63,928 bases of DNA from Chloroflexota bacterium. GTDB taxonomy: Bacteria > Chloroflexota > Anaerolineae > Anaerolineales > UBA11579. This document shows, piece after piece, positions 61,286 to 63,928 of the stretch. The DNA lies in the NCBI GenBank assembly GCA_023485685.1, contig JAMCZK010000004.1, positions 1-63,928 on the forward strand, read 5' to 3'. The translations under genes and the position numbers were made by a program. The notes beneath the pieces are model-generated. The model was not told the DNA's origin. It searched no databases and saw nothing but the letters and a program-made list of their open reading frames with translations. Positions within the stretch are counted from its first letter, which is position 1, and each line of letters opens with the position of its first letter.

Positions 61286-61315
61286 ATCTGTGTTTATCCG
61301 TGTTTATCTGTGGTT
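61285..61315. repeat. Right 31-bp inverted repeat, forms the murI 3' end
   Basis: The reverse complement starts AACCACAGATAAACACGG and matches 60890-60920 at 26 of 31 positions. It supplies the last codons (TTDKHG) and the stop of murI on the minus strand. Confidence 0.85.
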
Positions 61316-62136
61316 AATTTGTGATTTGACCAGTAAATTTGTTCTACCTCAGCTTCCATCATCAACAATTCTTTCAATCGAGCCTTCATTACTTCCGGAT
61401 CACCAGTAGTCAAGTAGCGAGTTGTGCCCCCATCTGTCTGCGGATTACGCAGGCCGCCTTCATTCAGCAGTTGCTCCACTCGGCGAGCAATTGCAGGGGC
61501 GGGATCAATGAGGCGTACATTCTCGCCCACAATGTCACGGATGGTTTCGAACGCGAATGGATAATGGGTGCAACCCAGCACCACAGTGTCCAATCCCTGG
61601 GCCAACATAGGTACTAATGCCTGCCGAAGGATGCGCCGCGCTTCGGGACCCGAAGCGCGGCCGGCCTCGATTTCGCCGACCAGACCGGGGCATGCATCCT
61701 GCAGAAGGGTTACTCCTCCCCCAAATCGCTCAACCACCGATGCGTAGAGCTCACCCTCAAACGTGGTGGGGGTGGCAAGCACCCCAACCACCCCGGTCTC
61801 GGTATGCTCCGCGGCCGGTTTAACGGCTGGTTCCATGCCAACGAAAGGAAAACCCGGGTACTGGGCCCGCAGGGAGTGCAGGGCGGCCGCGGACGCCGTG
61901 TTGCATGGGATCACGATCAACTCAGCGCCTTGCTCCATCAAAAAGCGCACGATGCCTTCGGAGAGGCGGCGCACTTCGGCCAAGCCGCGGGGGCCATAGG
62001 GAACGTGCGCCTGGTCGGCGACATAGAGGAAGTCCTCACCCGGCAGCCGGGCGCGGATAGCGCGCAAAACCGACAGACCGCCTACTCCTGAGTCAAACGC
62101 GCCGATCGGCGCTGAGTTTCCGGATTTTTGAGCCAT
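61294..62136 (-). CDS. murI: Glutamate racemase
   Basis: A 280-residue racemase making D-glutamate for peptidoglycan, from the ATG at 62136; the longer frame to 62169 passes through the rplS terminator. GAFDSGVGGLSVLRAI, VADQAHVPYGPRG, IVIPCNTASAAAL (first catalytic Cys) and VVLGCTHYPFAFETI (second catalytic Cys) are seen. The last residues (TTDKHG) and the stop are encoded by the 31-bp inverted repeat 61285-61315, indicating that an insertion trimmed the natural end. Confidence 0.95.
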   Translation of the reverse strand: MAQKSGNSAPIGAFDSGVGGLSVLRAIRARLPGEDFLYVADQAHVPYGPRGLAEVRRLSEGIVRFLMEQGAELIVIPCNTASAAALHSLRAQYPGFPFVGMEPAVKPAAEHTETGVVGVLATPTTFEGELYASVVERFGGGVTLLQDACPGLVGEIEAGRASGPEARRILRQALVPMLAQGLDTVVLGCTHYPFAFETIRDIVGENVRLIDPAPAIARRVEQLLNEGGLRNPQTDGGTTRYLTTGDPEVMKARLKELLMMEAEVEQIYWSNHKLTTDKHG

Positions 62137-62146
62137 GATGGCAAAT

Positions 62147-62176
62147 AAAAAGGGTGCATTGCTGAGCAATGCACCC
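62147..62176 (-). terminator. Terminator after rplS
   Basis: A GGGTGCATTGCT stem with its complement around one base (62152-62176); on the minus strand it is followed by TTTTTATTT. It separates rplS from murI. Confidence 0.9.
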
Positions 62177-62202
62177 GCGGTTATACCAGATTGAGTCAGA
62201 CG

Positions 62203-62553
62203 TTATTCTTCGAATTTCTGCTTCAAGCGTCCGCTCTTGCCGCTGAGGCCACGCAAGTAGCTAAGATGCGCCCGGCGGACCCTAGCGCCGCGCTCGACTA
62301 CCACTTTGTCGATGAGGGGAGATCGCAGCAGGAAGGTTCGTTCTACACCGATGCCATTGGCAGCTAAGCGGCGCACGGTGAAGTTGCGGCTGTTTCCCGC
62401 TTTTCCGATGCGGATCACTGTACCTTTGAACTCCTGGATACGTTCGCGGTCGCCTTCTTTAATTTTGACGTGAACGCTAACCTGGTCGCCTGGGCGCAGG
62501 GCGGGAATATTTTCGTTCACCTTTGCTTCTACAGCTTTCAATAAATTCGACAT
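62203..62553 (-). CDS. rplS: 50S ribosomal protein L19
   Basis: A 116-residue L19, located at the interface of the 30S and 50S subunits. ALRPGDQVSVHVKIKEGDRERIQEFKGTVI, NFTVRRLAANGIGVERTFLLRSPLIDKVVVERGARVRRAHLSYLRGLSGK are the family blocks. A TACAAT -10 at 62592-62597 gives a leader of about 35 bases, unlike many genes in this window. It is not in the usual rpsP-trmD-rplS operon here. Confidence 0.97.
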   Translation of the reverse strand: MSNLLKAVEAKVNENIPALRPGDQVSVHVKIKEGDRERIQEFKGTVIRIGKAGNSRNFTVRRLAANGIGVERTFLLRSPLIDKVVVERGARVRRAHLSYLRGLSGKSGRLKQKFEE

Positions 62554-62619
62554 CTCTCACAATCCCTTAGGTTGTTCTAAAACAGCGCAGGATTGTACCA
62601 TATCAGAACTCACCTTCGT

Positions 62620-63474
62620 TCAATCCGCGAATAGATCCGCTCCACGGTAATCATCGGGGGTTACTGGAAAGGCCCGGGTGAATGTATCTCGCCGCCCCAT
62701 CAATCGCCAATACAGTTCCATCAGCGAGAACCGTGTAAAGCGCCCATCCAGCTGGCTGGCGTGGCAGGCATCTGCCTGGTGTTTGAGTTTTTCTACGCTG
62801 TGATAGTTGATGGACACATGGGGTGGTGTGTCTTTATCACTGGCCAGTACAGTGAGATCGATGTCTTTGTTGCGCCCTACCCGGCTGGGGTCCTGGCCGC
62901 TGAGCCGCATCAGACGCACGATCCACCGCAGCCGCCCCCGATTGAGCGCGTTGTAATAGAGCTTTTCCGGCTGGAATGGTTTGCCCGCCTTGGGGAAATG
63001 GTTGGCGTTACCAGCGGCATGGAATGCCTGAACGGTTGCCTTGTGAATGACGATATGGTCTGGGTGGTGGTAACCGCCCACAGGGTCAAAGGTGAGCACC
63101 ACCTGCGGCCGCAGGCGGCGAATCTCGGCCACGATCTTCTCTGCCACCTCTTCAATGGGCGTTGACACCAACGAGTTAGGACGCTTGTTGTCTTCGCTGC
63201 CCGCCATACCGGAGTCGCGGTAACCTAAAAACATTACCGAGGCCAAGCCCAGTGTTTTCGCGGCACAGCGAAGTTCCTCCTCGCGCAAGGCGGCGATATC
63301 TGTGTACGTCTGGAGGAATTCAGGATCTACCGTGCCGGCCTCACCACGGGTAGCGCATATCAGATGGACATCCACACCCTGAGCTGAGTAATAGGCCAGG
63401 GTCCCACCCATGCCGAACGACTCATCGTCTGGATGGGCAAGGACTGCAAGGATTGTTCTTCGTTCCGAAATCAT
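62620..63474 (-). CDS. PIG-L family deacetylase
   Basis: A 284-residue zinc-dependent LmbE/PIG-L deacetylase: ILAVLAHPDDESFGMGGTLAYY with the His-Pro-Asp-Asp metal motif near residue 13, LICATRGEAG, and the second metal site in FDPVGGYHHPDHIVIHKA. Members remove N-acetyl groups from GlcNAc conjugates, for example in mycothiol or bacillithiol synthesis (MshB/BshB). The substrate cannot be fixed here. A TATAAT lies at 63498-63503, 23 nt before the start. Confidence 0.9.
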   Translation of the reverse strand: MISERRTILAVLAHPDDESFGMGGTLAYYSAQGVDVHLICATRGEAGTVDPEFLQTYTDIAALREEELRCAAKTLGLASVMFLGYRDSGMAGSEDNKRPNSLVSTPIEEVAEKIVAEIRRLRPQVVLTFDPVGGYHHPDHIVIHKATVQAFHAAGNANHFPKAGKPFQPEKLYYNALNRGRLRWIVRLMRLSGQDPSRVGRNKDIDLTVLASDKDTPPHVSINYHSVEKLKHQADACHASQLDGRFTRFSLMELYWRLMGRRDTFTRAFPVTPDDYRGADLFAD

Positions 63475-63526
63475 TACGCAATTGAGGCGAAAATCACATT
63501 ATAGTCCCGCCCAAATAAATACCTTT

Positions 63527-63711
63527 GCCATTTCGAGCGAGCGCGTTTTGCGTCGCCTTTAGCGACGCAGCGCAGAGCTTGTCCCGAGTGAGCCGCTATG
63601 CGGCGACGAGGGAAGAAATCCCTTTTCGCAAACCAACTCAGATTTCAAAAGGGATTCCTCTTCGGCCGGAGCCTGCCCTGAGCGAAGCGAATGGGGCCTC
63701 ATCGGAATGAC
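63527..63711. repeat. Long copy of the GTCATTCCGAG repeat family
   Basis: It starts CATTTCGAGCGAG and ends TCATCGGAATGAC, with GGGATTCCTC within. Its left half (63560-63605) includes GAGCTTGTCCCGAGTGAGCC and GGCGACGAGGG, also found inverted at 18703-18745 upstream of eutJ. Non-coding; it fills 63475-63736 together with the PIG-L promoter. Confidence 0.7.
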
Positions 63712-63736
63712 AAATGATGATAGCTTCCTTTGGCAA

Positions 63737-63928
63737 TCAGTAAATCGGAAGGCTGGGGTCCACCTGCCGTGCCCAGTCATTGATGCCTCCTCTCAGACTC
63801 TTTACCTTGCGGAATCCGGCTGAGCGCATCAACTGCACCGCGCGACCTGAGCGGGAACCGGTACGGCAGAACACGACGAAGTCGTCCGCCGTATCCAGCT
63901 CGGAGAGATGGCCAGCCAACTGACCCAA
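63737..63928 (-). CDS. Rhodanese-like domain, C-terminal end (gene runs off the window)
   Basis: The visible 63 residues include DDFVVFCRTGSRSGRAVQLMRSAGF with the active-site Cys in C-R-T-G-S-R, and SLRGGINDWARQVDPSLPIY at the end. This ending is typical of rhodanese domains fused to MoeB/ThiF-type adenylyltransferases (MoeZ) or of stand-alone rhodaneses. The beginning lies beyond the right edge, so the full architecture is unknown. The internal Met given by the frame is unlikely to be the start. Confidence 0.8.
   Translation of the reverse strand: MGQLAGHLSELDTADDFVVFCRTGSRSGRAVQLMRSAGFRKVKSLRGGINDWARQVDPSLPIY

Overview
The window looks like a chromosomal segment of an Anaerolineae-type Chloroflexota bacterium. 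Pointers are an F420 biosynthesis/reduction cluster, secreted Thr-Pro-rich lipoproteins, the YbbR/diadenylate cyclase/CoaE/Kbl run, a DUF1385 protein, a Rieske/cytochrome b complex with diheme cytochromes c, and MITE-like GTCATTCCGAG repeats. This assignment is inference from gene content; there is no rRNA in the window.

Layout. 1-2020 is a damaged zone: the start of an IS3-type transposase, a GH10-like glycosidase cut by that element, a decayed copy of a nitroreductase 3' end and a frameshifted hicBA relic. 2021-4726 (minus) is an F420 module: nitroreductase, F420-type PPOX oxidoreductase, CofE ligase and NADPH:F420 reductase. 4772-13372 holds an SsnA-like aminohydrolase, esterase, M20 dipeptidase, DUF1385 protein, phosphodiester glycosidase, lipoate ligase, DUF4230 and DUF503 proteins and a methyltransferase. 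13561-15841 holds DoxX/HxlR, DUF488, tRNA-Glu and signal peptidase I.

15975-23457 (minus) is the most striking region, a complete bacterial microcompartment (BMC) locus: GntR regulator, RpiB, DeoC, BMC-P, acylating aldehyde dehydrogenase, BMC-H, EutJ-like ATPase, BMC-T, a 119-aa orphan and two more BMC-P. RpiB and DeoC carry N-terminal, and the dehydrogenase and the orphan carry C-terminal, amphipathic helices of the same pattern (I-V-x-x-V/I-V/I/L), i.e. candidate encapsulation peptides. The content fits a sugar-phosphate-utilising BMC: DeoC would split deoxyribose-5-phosphate into glyceraldehyde-3-phosphate and acetaldehyde inside the shell, and the dehydrogenase would turn acetaldehyde into acetyl-CoA. 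RpiB has Asp at the usual catalytic Cys position and DeoC has a four-Cys insert, so the exact substrate is open.

23604-31042 holds PRC-barrel and DUF1328 stress-type proteins, a hemolysin III family protein, and a long minus-strand run (Der, YbbR, CdaA, CoaE fusion, Kbl). 31043-39621 has a membrane flippase-like protein, three tRNAs, and an ECF sigma / anti-sigma / Cys-TP-rich lipoprotein surface module followed by a TPR-like protein and an LCP protein. 39656-49785 has SurE, a frameshifted GT39 gene, a polyprenol-P sugar transferase, V4R and roadblock proteins, HutI, HD and IMPase proteins, an M29 aminopeptidase, RsmA and an RpfB/YabE-like 3D protein. 49809-54529 (minus) encodes the bc complex. 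54682-60881 encodes an MDR oxidoreductase, a DinB protein, a three-gene acyl-CoA carboxylase and a CYTH protein. 60882-63928 has a decayed GxxExxY element in 31-bp inverted repeats, MurI, L19, a PIG-L deacetylase and the end of a rhodanese-domain gene.

Two themes recur. Many plus- and minus-strand genes have a TATAAT box only 6-13 nt before the start codon (leaderless mRNAs), and small repeats sit on gene ends, supplying stop codons to ssnA, murI and the CYTH gene.
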